DNA of 38,562 nt, taken from the NCBI GenBank assembly GCA_029961055.1, contig JASBVM010000046.1, positions 1 to 38,562 of the forward strand, given 5' to 3'. Source of the stretch: Bacillota bacterium (GTDB lineage Bacteria > Bacillota > Sulfobacillia > JAIMAT01). Under the pieces are notes generated by a model that ran no database searches, was not told the DNA's origin, and saw only the letters and a program-made list of their open reading frames with translations. Positions 15,653-22,749 of the stretch are shown here, piece after piece. Positions within the stretch are counted from its first letter, which is position 1; the number at the start of each line of letters is the position of its first letter. The translations under genes were made by a program, and so were the position numbers.

Positions 15653-16264
15653 CCCTGTTGCCTCCTCCTGTCCCTTCCGCCCCGGCTGCACCGTCCACAC
15701 CCAGAGAGGAGATCGACGGACAGGTGAAGGAGAGGAGCGCACCGCCATCACCTTGCATCTCTGGGCGTACCCCTGGCGGTACAACGCCCGGACGATCCAG
15801 GGAAGTGCTTAACGTATCGAATGTTCTCTTCCTGGAGCGGGCCTCCTGCGGGATGCCAAGGCCCCCCCGTCCCCAATGGATCCCCCGGGGTGTTCCCCCC
15901 CTCTCCGGCGCGACCCGCACGTTCCCGCTTGACGCCGGGTCGCCACTTACTCCTTGCACCATAGAGGCAGTAGGCGGCATCGGCCGATCACCCGATCGGG
16001 TACTCCCAGATCGCTGATGATCACCCAATCGGGTACTCCGGGATCGCCTTGACGAGCTATGCAAACGGTTTTCGGGCGCAGGGACCCCCCAGAGGTACCC
16101 GTTGGAGGAAAATCGATCCATAACACGAAATGTAATCCAGCAGGGGGAGGGCGCCCCCGAGCCATTCGACCCCATCCCGTTCACCGCGAGAGCTTGTGCG
16201 CAATGGAGTGCAACCGCACCACACCACCGCCCCCTTGCAGGGCGAGAGGAAGGATGATCCTACC
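15653..16264. other. Regulatory region between the hydrogenase operon and a divergent small gene
   Basis: About 610 bases without a convincing gene; the open frames here are GC-driven shadows. It must contain the promoter of the hydrogenase operon (minus) and probably that of the small gene at 16265 (plus). The notable content is the tandem palindromic repeat at 15986-16047 and a relatively A/T-richer stretch at 16048-16140 with a TTGACG hexamer at 16049-16054. I could not identify a convincing paired -35/-10 or a -24/-12 sigma-54 site. Confidence 0.5.
15986..16047. promoter_or_regulatory. Tandem 29-bp direct repeat with palindromic cores (putative operators)
   Basis: Two copies of a 29-bp element start at 15986 and 16019, so the period is 33 bp, about three helical turns. 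They differ at three positions. Each has a palindromic core: ACCCGATCGGGT (perfect, in copy 1) and ACCCAATCGGGT (copy 2), flanked by GATC. Repeated palindromes on the same helix face are typical of paired transcription-factor sites. They lie about 335-395 bases upstream of the hydrogenase small subunit start and 220-280 upstream of the divergent gene. Confidence 0.65.
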
Positions 16265-16699
16265 GTGGAAACCCCGACGCCAGCCGCCGAGGTTTCAGGG
16301 CGGGGCTCCGCAGCCGAGGCCTCCCTGGAGCTGAGCATCCGCATCGTGGCAGACCGGGCGCGGCTCCTGGTGCTGAACGGCAGGCACGCCCACCTGCACT
16401 ACGCTCTGGCCCGCCTGAGCCAGGCGGAGGCCGGCCAGCACAGGTATTTCGTCGGAGCGCTGATCTGGTCCAGCCCGTCGCCGCATGGACACCACGTCTT
16501 GGAAGAGCCCGAGCAGGCGTACTGGTCCGACCCCTTCGTGCTGGAGCCTGCCGCGGCCAGGGCCCTTTTCGAGCGGGTGGCGGGCGCGAGTGACCCTGTC
16601 CTGCCCGTCCACGTCCGCGACGTCGTGGCCGACCTCCTTTCCGACGAGGAGCTTCTCGAGCGCCTCCGCACGGCGGCCACCGACTCCGCCGCCGCCTGA
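16265..16699 (+). CDS. Small protein of unknown function
   Basis: A 144-residue soluble protein. After a polar N-terminus comes a folded-looking region (LELSIRIVADRARLLVLNGRH, YFVGALIWSSPSPHG, DPFVLEPAAARALFERVAG, VHVRDVVADLLSDEELLERLR). No family is recognised. GTG 16265 is preceded by GAGAGGAAGG at somewhat long spacing; an in-frame GTG at 16196 is possible but adds a histidine- and threonine-rich stretch unlike a protein core. It is divergent from the hydrogenase operon and shares its upstream region with it. The same reading frame stays open for another 42 codons after the TGA at 16697-16699. Confidence 0.6.
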   Translation: METPTPAAEVSGRGSAAEASLELSIRIVADRARLLVLNGRHAHLHYALARLSQAEAGQHRYFVGALIWSSPSPHGHHVLEEPEQAYWSDPFVLEPAAARALFERVAGASDPVLPVHVRDVVADLLSDEELLERLRTAATDSAAA

Positions 16700-16921
16700 A
16701 CGAACGCCGTTCCCGGGCATGCCCTCCCCCTGGCACGGAGGGCCTTCCGGGAGAGCTTCCTGGACGAGCTGTCCAGGAAGAGGGCCGAGCCCGTCTCGGC
16801 CACCTTCCACCCCCTCCTCGCTTGTTAGGTGGTCCGAAGAAACCGGTTCTCAGCGCCCGAAGATCATCCGTCCGGGTGATCGACCCCTGTCCTGAGAACC
16901 AATATCGTTCTAGTCGCAGTG
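16700..16921. other. Intergenic region with several stem-loops ahead of feoA
   Basis: No complete gene is seen. Perfect hairpins occur at CTTCCTGGAC/GTCCAGGAAG (16756-16765 and 16771-16780) and GGCCGAG/CTCGGCC (16783-16801). A larger nested structure follows: GGTTCTCAG (16845-16853) pairs perfectly with CTGAGAACC (16892-16900), enclosing a near-perfect GATCATCC/GGGTGATC pair. AGAAC/GTTCT also form a pair at 16896-16912. In the frame of the preceding gene the stretch to TAG at 16826-16828 reads like protein (ARRAFRESFLDELSRKRA) but has no start codon. Confidence 0.5.
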
Positions 16922-16940
16922 AATGCGAGTCGTTCTCATT
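16922..16940. promoter_or_regulatory. Fur-like palindrome upstream of feoA
   Basis: AATGCGAGTCGTTCTCATT is an imperfect 19-bp inverted repeat that matches the Fur-type palindrome AATGAGAATnATTCTCATT at most positions. It lies directly before the ferrous iron uptake genes, where a Fur- or DtxR-type iron regulator is expected. The assignment is from pattern and position only. Confidence 0.5.
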
Positions 16941-17390
16941 GGAGCGCGAGGAGACTTGGCCCGTTTCGGAAGGACGTGGGCCCGGTCGCAAGGAAGAGGC
17001 GGCGACCGGAGGAGCGAGACATGGGTCCGGCGCGGCGCGGAGGACGGGACGGCCCCGCCGACGCGCCCGCAGGAGCGATCGCGGGCGGAGGGGAGCCGGT
17101 CGCTGGCCGGCCTGGCCGGGGGAGAAGAGGCTCGGGTTGTCGGCGTGCAGGGAGGCCCGGCGTTGCGCCGGAGGCTGGCGGCCCTGGGCATCGTCCCCGG
17201 CGCGGTGGCCCGCTGCCGGGGCGGCATGCCCCTGGGAGGACCTCTGCTGCTGGAGATCCGGGGCGCTCTGACGGCCCTGCGGCGGCGTGACGCGGCCATG
17301 GTGCGTGTGGCGGTCAACGTGGAGGAGGCGACGGCGGGAGCCGCCCCTCTCCCGCCTGCTCCCGACGGCGTCGGGGTGGACGAGCCATGA
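16923..17390 (+). CDS. feoA: FeoA, ferrous iron transport accessory protein (start uncertain)
   Basis: The FeoA SH3-like domain covers about residues 60-132 (SLAGLAGGEEARVVGVQG, LRRRLAALGIVPGA, MPLGGPLLLEIRGALTALRRRDAAMVRV). FeoA binds to and supports FeoB. FeoB follows with an ATGA overlap at 17387-17390. The start is unclear: ATG 16923 lies inside the Fur-like palindrome and lacks a ribosome site, TTG 16956 follows GAGGAG too closely, and the only well-placed site (GGAGGAG then ATG at 17021) is in another frame. A single-base error between 17021 and about 17095 would explain this. The first ~58 residues as read are arginine-rich and unlike FeoA. Family assignment is firm; the 5' end is not. 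Confidence 0.82.
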   Translation: MRVVLIGARGDLARFGRTWARSQGRGGDRRSETWVRRGAEDGTAPPTRPQERSRAEGSRSLAGLAGGEEARVVGVQGGPALRRRLAALGIVPGAVARCRGGMPLGGPLLLEIRGALTALRRRDAAMVRVAVNVEEATAGAAPLPPAPDGVGVDEP

Positions 17391-19339
17391 GCTGCCCCAC
17401 CTGTGGATCGGAAGGCGCGGACCGGACGGCGACGGCGACCCGTGCACGCGAGTCGCGCATCGGGCGCCGGCCGCCGGAGCCGGAACGGTGGCTCCTCGTC
17501 GGCAACCCCAACGCGGGCAAGACCACCCTCTTCAACCGTCTCACCGGCGGCCGGCGGGAGGTGGCCAACTGGCCGGGGAGCACCGTGGAGAAGGGGACCG
17601 GCAGGCTGGCGGCCGGCGGTCGTCCGGTGGAACTGGTCGACCTGCCCGGCATCTACTCCCTGGATGCGCTGTCGGAGGAGGAGTCGATCGCTCGCCAGGC
17701 GGTGCTGGAAGAGGCCGGGCGGGCGGTGGTGCTGGTGGTGGCGGACGCCGCCCGGCTCGAGCGGAGCCTCTCGCTCGTGCTGGAGGTGGCCGAGGTGGCG
17801 CCCGCCGTGGTGGTGGCGCTGAACATGCTGGACGTGGCCCGCGCGGAGGGGCAGGAGGTCGACCCGGCCGCGCTCTCGGAGGCGCTGGGCCTGCCCGTGG
17901 TGCCGGTGGTGGCCCGCAGCGGCGAGGGCGTGGGCGAGCTGGTGGCGCAGGCCGAGGCCGCCTGGCGGGAGCTCCGCCGCGCCGGCGACGGCGCCGCGGG
18001 CGGCGCGGCGGGGGGGCGGTCGCGCGCGCGGGGGGAGGCGGGGGAGGAGCTCTCGGACGAGGAGGCCTTCGCGCGGGCGGAGGAGCGCTTCCTGCGGGTC
18101 CAGGAGGTCGCGGCGGCAGCCGTGCGGCGGGTGCGCCGCGAGCCCACGCCCAGCGAGCGGATCGACCGCTGGGCGCTCCACCCGGTCCTGGGATACGTCT
18201 TGCTGGCGGCGGTGCTGGGCGGCGTCTTCGAGATCGCGTTCGTCGCCTCGGCGCCGCTCTCGGAGGCGGTGGGCGAGGCCCTGGGCCGGCTGGGGGATTG
18301 GGCCGCGCGGGGGGTGGCGGCGGCGGGAGGTCCGACCTGGCTGGGCGGCTTCCTGCGCGACGGCCTCCTGGGCGGGGTGGGCGCGGTCCTGGCCTTCGTC
18401 CCCTATCTGGTGCTCTTCTACATCCTCCAGGAGGCGCTCCAGGACTCGGGCTACATGGCGCGCGCGGCGGTTCTGGTCGACCGGCTGATGGAGGCGATCG
18501 GGCTCCACGGGAAGGGCTTCTTCGCCATGGCCACGGCCTACGGCTGCAATGTGCCGGCGCTCACCGCCACCCGCGTGCTCGAGAACGCCCGCGACCGGAT
18601 CGCCCACGAGCTGGTCATCCCCTTCCTGCCCTGCAACGCGCGCCTGGGCGTGCTGCTGGTGCTGACCGCGGCCTTCTTCCCGGGCGCGAGGGGCGCGCTC
18701 GCCTTCGGAGGGCTGATGCTCCTCAGCCTGGGTGTGGTGGCGGCGGTGACCGCGCTCCTGCGCCGCACCCTCCTCCCGCGCGAGGAAGCCCCGCTGGTGA
18801 TGGAGCTTCCTCCGTACCACGTGCCGACTTGGCGGAACGCGGTGCTGCCGGCGCTCCACCATGTCCGCGCCTTCGTCAGCCGCATCTGGCGCTACCTGCT
18901 CTGGGCGACGCTGGCGCTCTGGGCCCTGAGCGCGCTGCCGGCGGGGGCGGCGCCCGCGCAGAGTTACGCCGCCCGGCTGGCCGGGGCGGTCGGCATCCTG
19001 GGCGCGCCCTGGCACCTGGACGGGCGGCTGGTGCTGGCGCTGCTCTCGGGCTTCGTGGCCAAGGAGACGACGCTGGGGACGCTGGCCATCCTCTACGGGA
19101 GCGCGGGGGCGGGCGGCCCGGTGGCGGCGCTGGCTTCCTCGGTCAGCCCGCTGGTCGGCTTCGCCTTTCTGGCCATGTACATGCTGTACACGCCCTGCCT
19201 GGCGACGGTGGTGACGCTCCGGGAGGAGACGGGGAGTGCCCGCTGGGCCGCCTTTTCGGTCCTGCTCTCGCTGGGCGTGGCCGGGCTGACCGGCGCGCTG
19301 ATCGAGCAGCTCGGCGCACTGGCGGGGTGGGCGCTGTGA
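17387..19339 (+). CDS. feoB: FeoB, ferrous iron transporter with GTPase domain
   Basis: A 650-residue inner membrane protein for Fe(II) uptake. It has an N-terminal G-protein domain with G1 GNPNAGKTTLFN (residues 39-50), the FeoB-specific VANWPGSTVEKGTG, G3 DLPGIYSLDALSEEE and G4 NMLD. A helical spacer follows, then the membrane domain from about residue 270 with the Gate motifs (YMARAAVLVDRLMEAIGLHGK, GCNVPALTATR, PCNARLGVLLVL, CLATVVTLREETGS). Unusually, the N-terminus carries a CPTCG motif and ~30 extra residues before the G domain. The start ATG overlaps feoA (ATGA) and its stop overlaps the feoC-like start (GTGA). Iron-responsive control is suggested by the upstream Fur-like palindrome. 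Confidence 0.97.
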   Translation: MSCPTCGSEGADRTATATRARESRIGRRPPEPERWLLVGNPNAGKTTLFNRLTGGRREVANWPGSTVEKGTGRLAAGGRPVELVDLPGIYSLDALSEEESIARQAVLEEAGRAVVLVVADAARLERSLSLVLEVAEVAPAVVVALNMLDVARAEGQEVDPAALSEALGLPVVPVVARSGEGVGELVAQAEAAWRELRRAGDGAAGGAAGGRSRARGEAGEELSDEEAFARAEERFLRVQEVAAAAVRRVRREPTPSERIDRWALHPVLGYVLLAAVLGGVFEIAFVASAPLSEAVGEALGRLGDWAARGVAAAGGPTWLGGFLRDGLLGGVGAVLAFVPYLVLFYILQEALQDSGYMARAAVLVDRLMEAIGLHGKGFFAMATAYGCNVPALTATRVLENARDRIAHELVIPFLPCNARLGVLLVLTAAFFPGARGALAFGGLMLLSLGVVAAVTALLRRTLLPREEAPLVMELPPYHVPTWRNAVLPALHHVRAFVSRIWRYLLWATLALWALSALPAGAAPAQSYAARLAGAVGILGAPWHLDGRLVLALLSGFVAKETTLGTLAILYGSAGAGGPVAALASSVSPLVGFAFLAMYMLYTPCLATVVTLREETGSARWAAFSVLLSLGVAGLTGALIEQLGALAGWAL

Positions 19340-19680
19340 GCTTCGACGCGACCGCCGCCCGACCGGGCCCTCGCCTGACGCTGCGCGAAGTGGCCCAGGC
19401 GGCTGCCGCCTGGCCGGGCCTCACCCCGCCCGAGCTGGCCGCGCGCCTGGGCGCCGAGACGGCCTGGGTGGAACTGGCCCTGCGGGAGCTGGAGCGCCTT
19501 CACCTCCGCTCCCAGCGGCAGCGGCAAGGTCATGACGAGGCCGGGAGAGAGAGCCGCCCGGCCGTCTGCCGGGGTTGCCCCCTGCGCCCCGCCTGCACCC
19601 GGCCGGCCGGAGAGGGATGCACGCGGCGGGAGCAGGAAGGGTATACCGCCCCCGGGAGCGGCGCTTCCGGGCCTTCGGGT
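19336..19680 (+). CDS. feoC: FeoC-like winged-helix protein with cysteine motif (3' end undefined)
   Basis: GTG 19336 overlaps the feoB stop (GTGA). The first ~65 residues form a winged-helix pattern (LTLREVAQAAAAWPGLTPPELAARL, WVELALRELERL). A cysteine cluster then follows, CRGCPLRPACTRPAGEGC, like the [Fe-S] ligands of FeoC, a small regulator of FeoB. A stop would be expected soon after the last cysteine, but the frame stays open to TAG at 20299-20301, which lies inside a tRNA gene and across an opposing membrane-protein gene. I therefore end the feature where the opposing gene ends. A hairpin at 19651-19671 probably marks the real end of the feo transcript. A lost stop or a small indel is the likely cause. 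Confidence 0.65.
19651..19671. terminator. Stem-loop at the end of the feo operon
   Basis: CCCGGGAG and CTTCCGGG form an almost perfect stem around a short GC loop, between the feoC-like cysteine motif and the end of the convergent membrane-protein gene. There is no U-tract, so this is a possible rather than certain terminator. Confidence 0.35.
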
Positions 19681-20133
19681 TCAGCGAGAGGGCCCCGGGC
19701 GGCGCTTCTTGCGCGGCCGCCCCGTCCAGGCCGTCCGTCCGGCCCCGACCGGGCGCAGGGAATCGTCGGGCTGGCCCCCCCGGGTGCGGGCGGGCGCGCC
19801 GCTGGGGCGGGGGCGCGGTCGCGGCTGCGGTCGCGGCATCTGGGTCTGGATGATGCCGTAGGCCAGGCCGAAGGCGAGCGCCGGTCCGAACATGGACGCC
19901 CACTTCTGCCCCAGCGGGGGCAGGGCCATGGTGATGCCCAGGACGATGGCCCAGAGGCCGATGGCGATGACGGCCAGGTTGAGGTACCACGACTGGAACA
20001 GGTACCGCTCCGGCGGGAAGCGCCTCGCCAGGCGGAAGCCGGCGGCGTAGAAGCCGTAGGTGAGGATGAGCAGCAGGACGATCTGGATCCAGAACGGCCA
20101 CTTCGTGGGGTCGGCAGGCAGGGTCGAGGGCAA
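19681..20133 (-). CDS. Small membrane protein of unknown function
   Basis: A 150-residue protein with three hydrophobic segments (about residues 14-33, 50-69 and 72-93: WIQIVLLLILTYGFYAAG, WYLNLAVIAIGLWAIVLGITMAL, MFGPALAFGLAYGII). It ends in a long basic, proline-rich tail (repeated RP pairs, then RKKRRPGPSR), likely cytoplasmic and disordered. TTG 20133 is chosen because GGAGGGG lies about five bases upstream. It converges on the feo operon and diverges from the tRNA genes. No family is recognised. Its 3' part overlaps the artificially long open frame of the feoC-like gene on the other strand, and the membrane pattern supports this strand as coding. Confidence 0.75.
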   Translation of the reverse strand: MPSTLPADPTKWPFWIQIVLLLILTYGFYAAGFRLARRFPPERYLFQSWYLNLAVIAIGLWAIVLGITMALPPLGQKWASMFGPALAFGLAYGIIQTQMPRPQPRPRPRPSGAPARTRGGQPDDSLRPVGAGRTAWTGRPRKKRRPGPSR

Positions 20134-20249
20134 CCTGTCCCCTCCTCACAGTCCGGAGCGATGGCGACGGGACACTGCGTCACGACTGCCCGCGAAGCGG
20201 AGGCGGAGCGGTCGCGGCAGCCGGCACCGGCGTCCGCTGGGCTGGGTGC

Positions 20250-20279
20250 TTGCTGCGCCTCGCGGGGCTGCGCTATACT
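20250..20279 (+). promoter_or_regulatory. Promoter of the tRNA genes
   Basis: TTGCTG (20250-20255) and TATACT (20274-20279) are separated by 18 bases and end 12 bases before the first tRNA. This is a good match to a vegetative sigma-factor promoter. Confidence 0.7.
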
Positions 20280-20291
20280 ACCACACACCGG

Positions 20292-20367
20292 GCGAGAGTA
20301 GTTCAGTTGGTAGAACATCGGCTTCCCAAGCCGAGGGTCGCGGGTTCGAGTCCCGTCTCTCGCTCCA
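20292..20367 (+). tRNA. tRNA-Gly (anticodon CCC)
   Basis: A full cloverleaf is visible: acceptor stem GCGAGAG pairs with CTCTCGC, D arm GTTCAGTTGGTAGAAC, anticodon stem TCGGC/GCCGA around loop TTCCCAA (anticodon CCC), and T arm GCGGGTTCGAGTCCCGT. The CCA end is encoded. It decodes the GGG glycine codon. Confidence 0.97.
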
Positions 20368-20412
20368 GCTTTTCCAGACGGTACAGCCGTCAACGGTTTT
20401 CCGCCTGGCCCG

Positions 20413-20441
20413 GTCCGGCGACAGCGCGCCTGTCACCGGAC
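20413..20441 (+). other. Strong stem-loop between the two tRNA genes
   Basis: GTCCGGCGACAG and CTGTCACCGGAC pair over 12 positions with one mismatch around a five-base loop. It could be a processing or termination structure behind tRNA-Gly; no T-run follows. Confidence 0.4.
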
Positions 20442-20476
20442 ACATTCGTGTAAGGGCCGGCGGACCCGTGGGATTT

Positions 20477-20552
20477 GCTGGAGTAGCTCAGCCGGCAGAG
20501 CAGCGGTTTCGTAAACCGCAGGCCGTGGGTTCGAGTCCCACCTCCAGCTCCA
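20477..20552 (+). tRNA. tRNA-Thr (anticodon CGT)
   Basis: Acceptor stem GCTGGAG pairs with CTCCAGC, D arm GCTCAGCCGGCAGAGC, anticodon stem GCGGT/ACCGC with loop TTCGTAA (anticodon CGT), and T arm GTGGGTTCGAGTCCCAC. CCA is encoded. It reads the ACG threonine codon and follows tRNA-Gly after 109 bases. Confidence 0.97.
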
Positions 20553-20615
20553 GAGGGTCGAGGGGTTCCGGGCTTGGTCCGGGCGGGCACGCGCCGACCG
20601 GGCCCGGGAGGGAAA

Positions 20616-20652
20616 GGCGCCGGCGGCCGGTCTGCCGGCGCCCTTCGCGTTT
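20616..20652 (+). terminator. Intrinsic terminator of the tRNA operon
   Basis: GGCGCCGGC and GCCGGCGCC form a perfect nine-base stem, followed by CTTCGCGTTTT. The hairpin plus T-run lies about 65 bases behind tRNA-Thr. Confidence 0.75.
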
Positions 20653-20727
20653 TACCATCGGGGCGCCAGGCCATGGGGGCGGAAGCGGTGGCGGGAGCGG
20701 CTTGCCGATGGCGGCCATTCCGTCCAT

Positions 20728-21093
20728 GTGGCGGTCTCCGGGGAGGCGGAGGCGCAGATCGTCGGCTTCGCCGCGGGCGGTCCGGTTCGCCAGGCCGTGC
20801 CCGGGCATACGGGCGAGCTCCATGCCATCGACCTCCTGCCCGAGGTCCAGAGGCGGGGCACCGGCCGCCGGCTCCTCGGCCGGGTCGCGGCCGACCTCGC
20901 CCGTTCCGGGCACGTCCACCCCTGCGTCTGGATGCTGGCGGACAACCCGTCGCGGGCTTTCTACGAGCGCCTCGGCGGGCGTGAGGTGGCGCGGGCGTAC
21001 GTCTCCATCGGCGGTGCGGAGCTGCCCGAGCTGGCCTACGGCTACGACGACCTGGGCGCGCTGGTCCGGCTCGCCGCCGGCGACCCCGCATAG
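20728..21093 (+). CDS. GNAT-family N-acetyltransferase, N-terminus missing
   Basis: A 121-residue reading with the acetyl-CoA-binding core of the GNAT family: a beta strand (IVGFAAGG), ELHAIDLLPEVQRRGTGRRLLGRVAADL with the Q/RxxGxG/A motif, and VWMLADNPSRAFYERLGG. GTG 20728 is the first start codon in frame, yet the coding pattern clearly extends further upstream (RKRWRERLADGGHSVHVAV, from about 20653) where no start codon exists. The usual first ~40-50 residues of the fold are absent and the frame begins right after the tRNA terminator. It is therefore either a 5'-truncated remnant or a gene with a sequence error. Substrate unknown. Confidence 0.65.
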   Translation: MAVSGEAEAQIVGFAAGGPVRQAVPGHTGELHAIDLLPEVQRRGTGRRLLGRVAADLARSGHVHPCVWMLADNPSRAFYERLGGREVARAYVSIGGAELPELAYGYDDLGALVRLAAGDPA

Positions 21094-21099
21094 CCCGGC

Positions 21100-22656
21100 C
21101 TAGCCGCCCCCGCCGCCAGCCGCCGCGGGGGCCTCCGCGGCCGCGGCCTCCCGCGGGACATAGAGGACGAAGACACCGCGGGCGTCGTAGACCCTGCGCG
21201 CCCCCGCCGCCTCCAGCCGGGCCGCCAGATCCCGCTCCCGGTCGGTGGCCATGCCCGCGAAGGCCCGGTCCGGCGCCAGGAAGAGATAGATCGGCACCCC
21301 GGGCGGCACCGCGGCCGCGAAGCTCCGGAAGTCGGTATAGGGCCAGGAGCCGCCGTACCGGCGCCAGGCAACGCGGGCGAAGGTGCCGTTCTCGCCGTAG
21401 ACGGCCGCGCCCGGCGGGATCCGGCGCGCCGCCGCTTCCAGCTCCGCCTCGACGGCCGGCGGGGTGAGGCGCCAGGCCTCGTTCGGCCAGGTGGACCGGA
21501 GCAGCCAACCGGCCGAGAGCCCGGCGACGAGGAGGAGAAGGAGCGCGGCGACAGCCTGGCGCCACCGGGGGAGGGCGCCGCGGGCGGTCGCGCTTCCTCG
21601 CCGGCGGCCGAGGCGGAGCCGGCGGAGGCGGGCCAGGGTGTCGACGGCGGCCGCGAGAAGGCCGGGGGCGGCCCAGAGCGCGTACTGGTTGAAGGGCACC
21701 GTCAGCGAGGGCTGGTCGGCCAGGCTGTTGGCGAGCAGGGTGGCCAGGCCGGACAGGGCGCTGAGCGGGGCCAGGAGCGGGAGATAGGCCAGCGGCTCCA
21801 GCATCGCCCGCCAGTAGTCGAGGTGGAGGGCGACCCGCTGCGCCAGGACCTCGGGGTGCCGGAGCAGCGTCCCCAGGACGGCGGTGACGGAGCCGCCCAG
21901 CGAGGCGTAATCGGCGGCGACATTCAGGTTGCGCCCGCCCAGGAGCGCCGTCGTCGCCCACTCGTCCCCGGCCAGGAAGAGGAGGCTCAGGCCCAGCGCC
22001 CAGGCGCCCTCCCGGAGGAGGCGCGCGCGCACCTTCCCGCCGTTGCCGCCGCCTGCCAGCAGCGCCTTTCCCAGCAGCCCGAGACCGTAGCCGGCCACCG
22101 GCACCGCAGCCTGGTTCTTCGTCGCCAGCGCCAGCACCAGGAAGAGGACGAAGACCGGGGTGCGCCCGCGCCCTTGGAAGACCATGGCCCAGGCCAGCGC
22201 CGCGGCGCCCAGCGTGTCGGGGTGCCAGTCCAGGAGGTGCGTCCCCAGCACGGCGGGGTGGGCGGCGGCGACGAGGAAGAGGAGGAGCGCCGCGGCCGGC
22301 CCGAGGTCCCGGTCCCGGGCGTAGACGGCGAGCGCCGCTGCCAGGAGCGCCACCGACGCCGCCTGGAGGAGCAGCGGGAAGAGCGGGCCGGCCAGCCGCG
22401 TCAGGAAGGCCACAGGGATCAGGATCCACTGGGTCGCGTCGGCCAGGTTCGGCTGGGAGGTCAGGAAGTTGTAGGCGTTGATCTGCCCGTGCGAGATGAG
22501 CCAGAGCGCCTGGTAGTAGATGCCGGCGTCGTAGGCGGTGATCAGCCAGTGGCGCCACTGCCAGAGCTTGGCGAGGGCGAGCGCCGCGAAGAGGAGCAGG
22601 GTCGCCGCCCCCAGGACGACGGGAGCGTGGACATGGCGGGAGACCTGTCTGGACAC
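21100..22656 (-). CDS. DUF2079 family multi-spanning membrane protein
   Basis: A 518-residue protein with about ten hydrophobic segments. Family-type features include the first-loop motif YDAGIYYQALWLISHGQ and the later AAHPAVLGTHLLDWHPDTLGAAALAWAMVF, ALATKNQAAVPVAGYGLGLL and VPFNQYALWAAP. DUF2079 proteins resemble GT-C type membrane glycosyltransferases; the tyrosine/aspartate-rich first loop fits, but activity is unproven. The C-terminal ~130 residues form a soluble domain (EAELEAAARRIPPGAAVYGENG ... VYDARGVFVLYVP) ending in a low-complexity alanine/glycine tail. GTG 22656 was chosen because the membrane pattern begins directly after it. It diverges from the MFS gene and converges on the GNAT gene. 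Confidence 0.85.
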   Translation of the reverse strand: MSRQVSRHVHAPVVLGAATLLLFAALALAKLWQWRHWLITAYDAGIYYQALWLISHGQINAYNFLTSQPNLADATQWILIPVAFLTRLAGPLFPLLLQAASVALLAAALAVYARDRDLGPAAALLLFLVAAAHPAVLGTHLLDWHPDTLGAAALAWAMVFQGRGRTPVFVLFLVLALATKNQAAVPVAGYGLGLLGKALLAGGGNGGKVRARLLREGAWALGLSLLFLAGDEWATTALLGGRNLNVAADYASLGGSVTAVLGTLLRHPEVLAQRVALHLDYWRAMLEPLAYLPLLAPLSALSGLATLLANSLADQPSLTVPFNQYALWAAPGLLAAAVDTLARLRRLRLGRRRGSATARGALPRWRQAVAALLLLLVAGLSAGWLLRSTWPNEAWRLTPPAVEAELEAAARRIPPGAAVYGENGTFARVAWRRYGGSWPYTDFRSFAAAVPPGVPIYLFLAPDRAFAGMATDRERDLAARLEAAGARRVYDARGVFVLYVPREAAAAEAPAAAGGGGG

Positions 22657-22708
22657 ACCCCATTGTATCGCTCCGGAGGGCCCGGGGCGGATGCTTTGAT
22701 GCTCTAGA

Positions 22709-22714
22709 TATAAT
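22709..22714 (+). promoter_or_regulatory. Consensus -10 element for the MFS gene
   Basis: A perfect TATAAT lies 36 bases before the MFS start codon in an A/T-richer island. No convincing -35 element is found at 16-18 bases upstream, so the promoter may depend on an activator or differ in its -35 region. Confidence 0.5.
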
Positions 22715-22749
22715 GGTCGCGGTGGCAACAGGAAGGGAGGGACGCCCGA

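Noticed and set aside
12740-15727. Open frame of 995 codons on the plus strand across the hydrogenase structural genes
   Set aside because: It is antisense to the large and small subunit genes, has no recognisable domains and has His/Gln/Val/Arg-rich composition typical of shadow frames.
16048-16080. Vegetative promoter starting with TTGACG at 16049
   Set aside because: No acceptable -10 hexamer is found 16-19 bases downstream.
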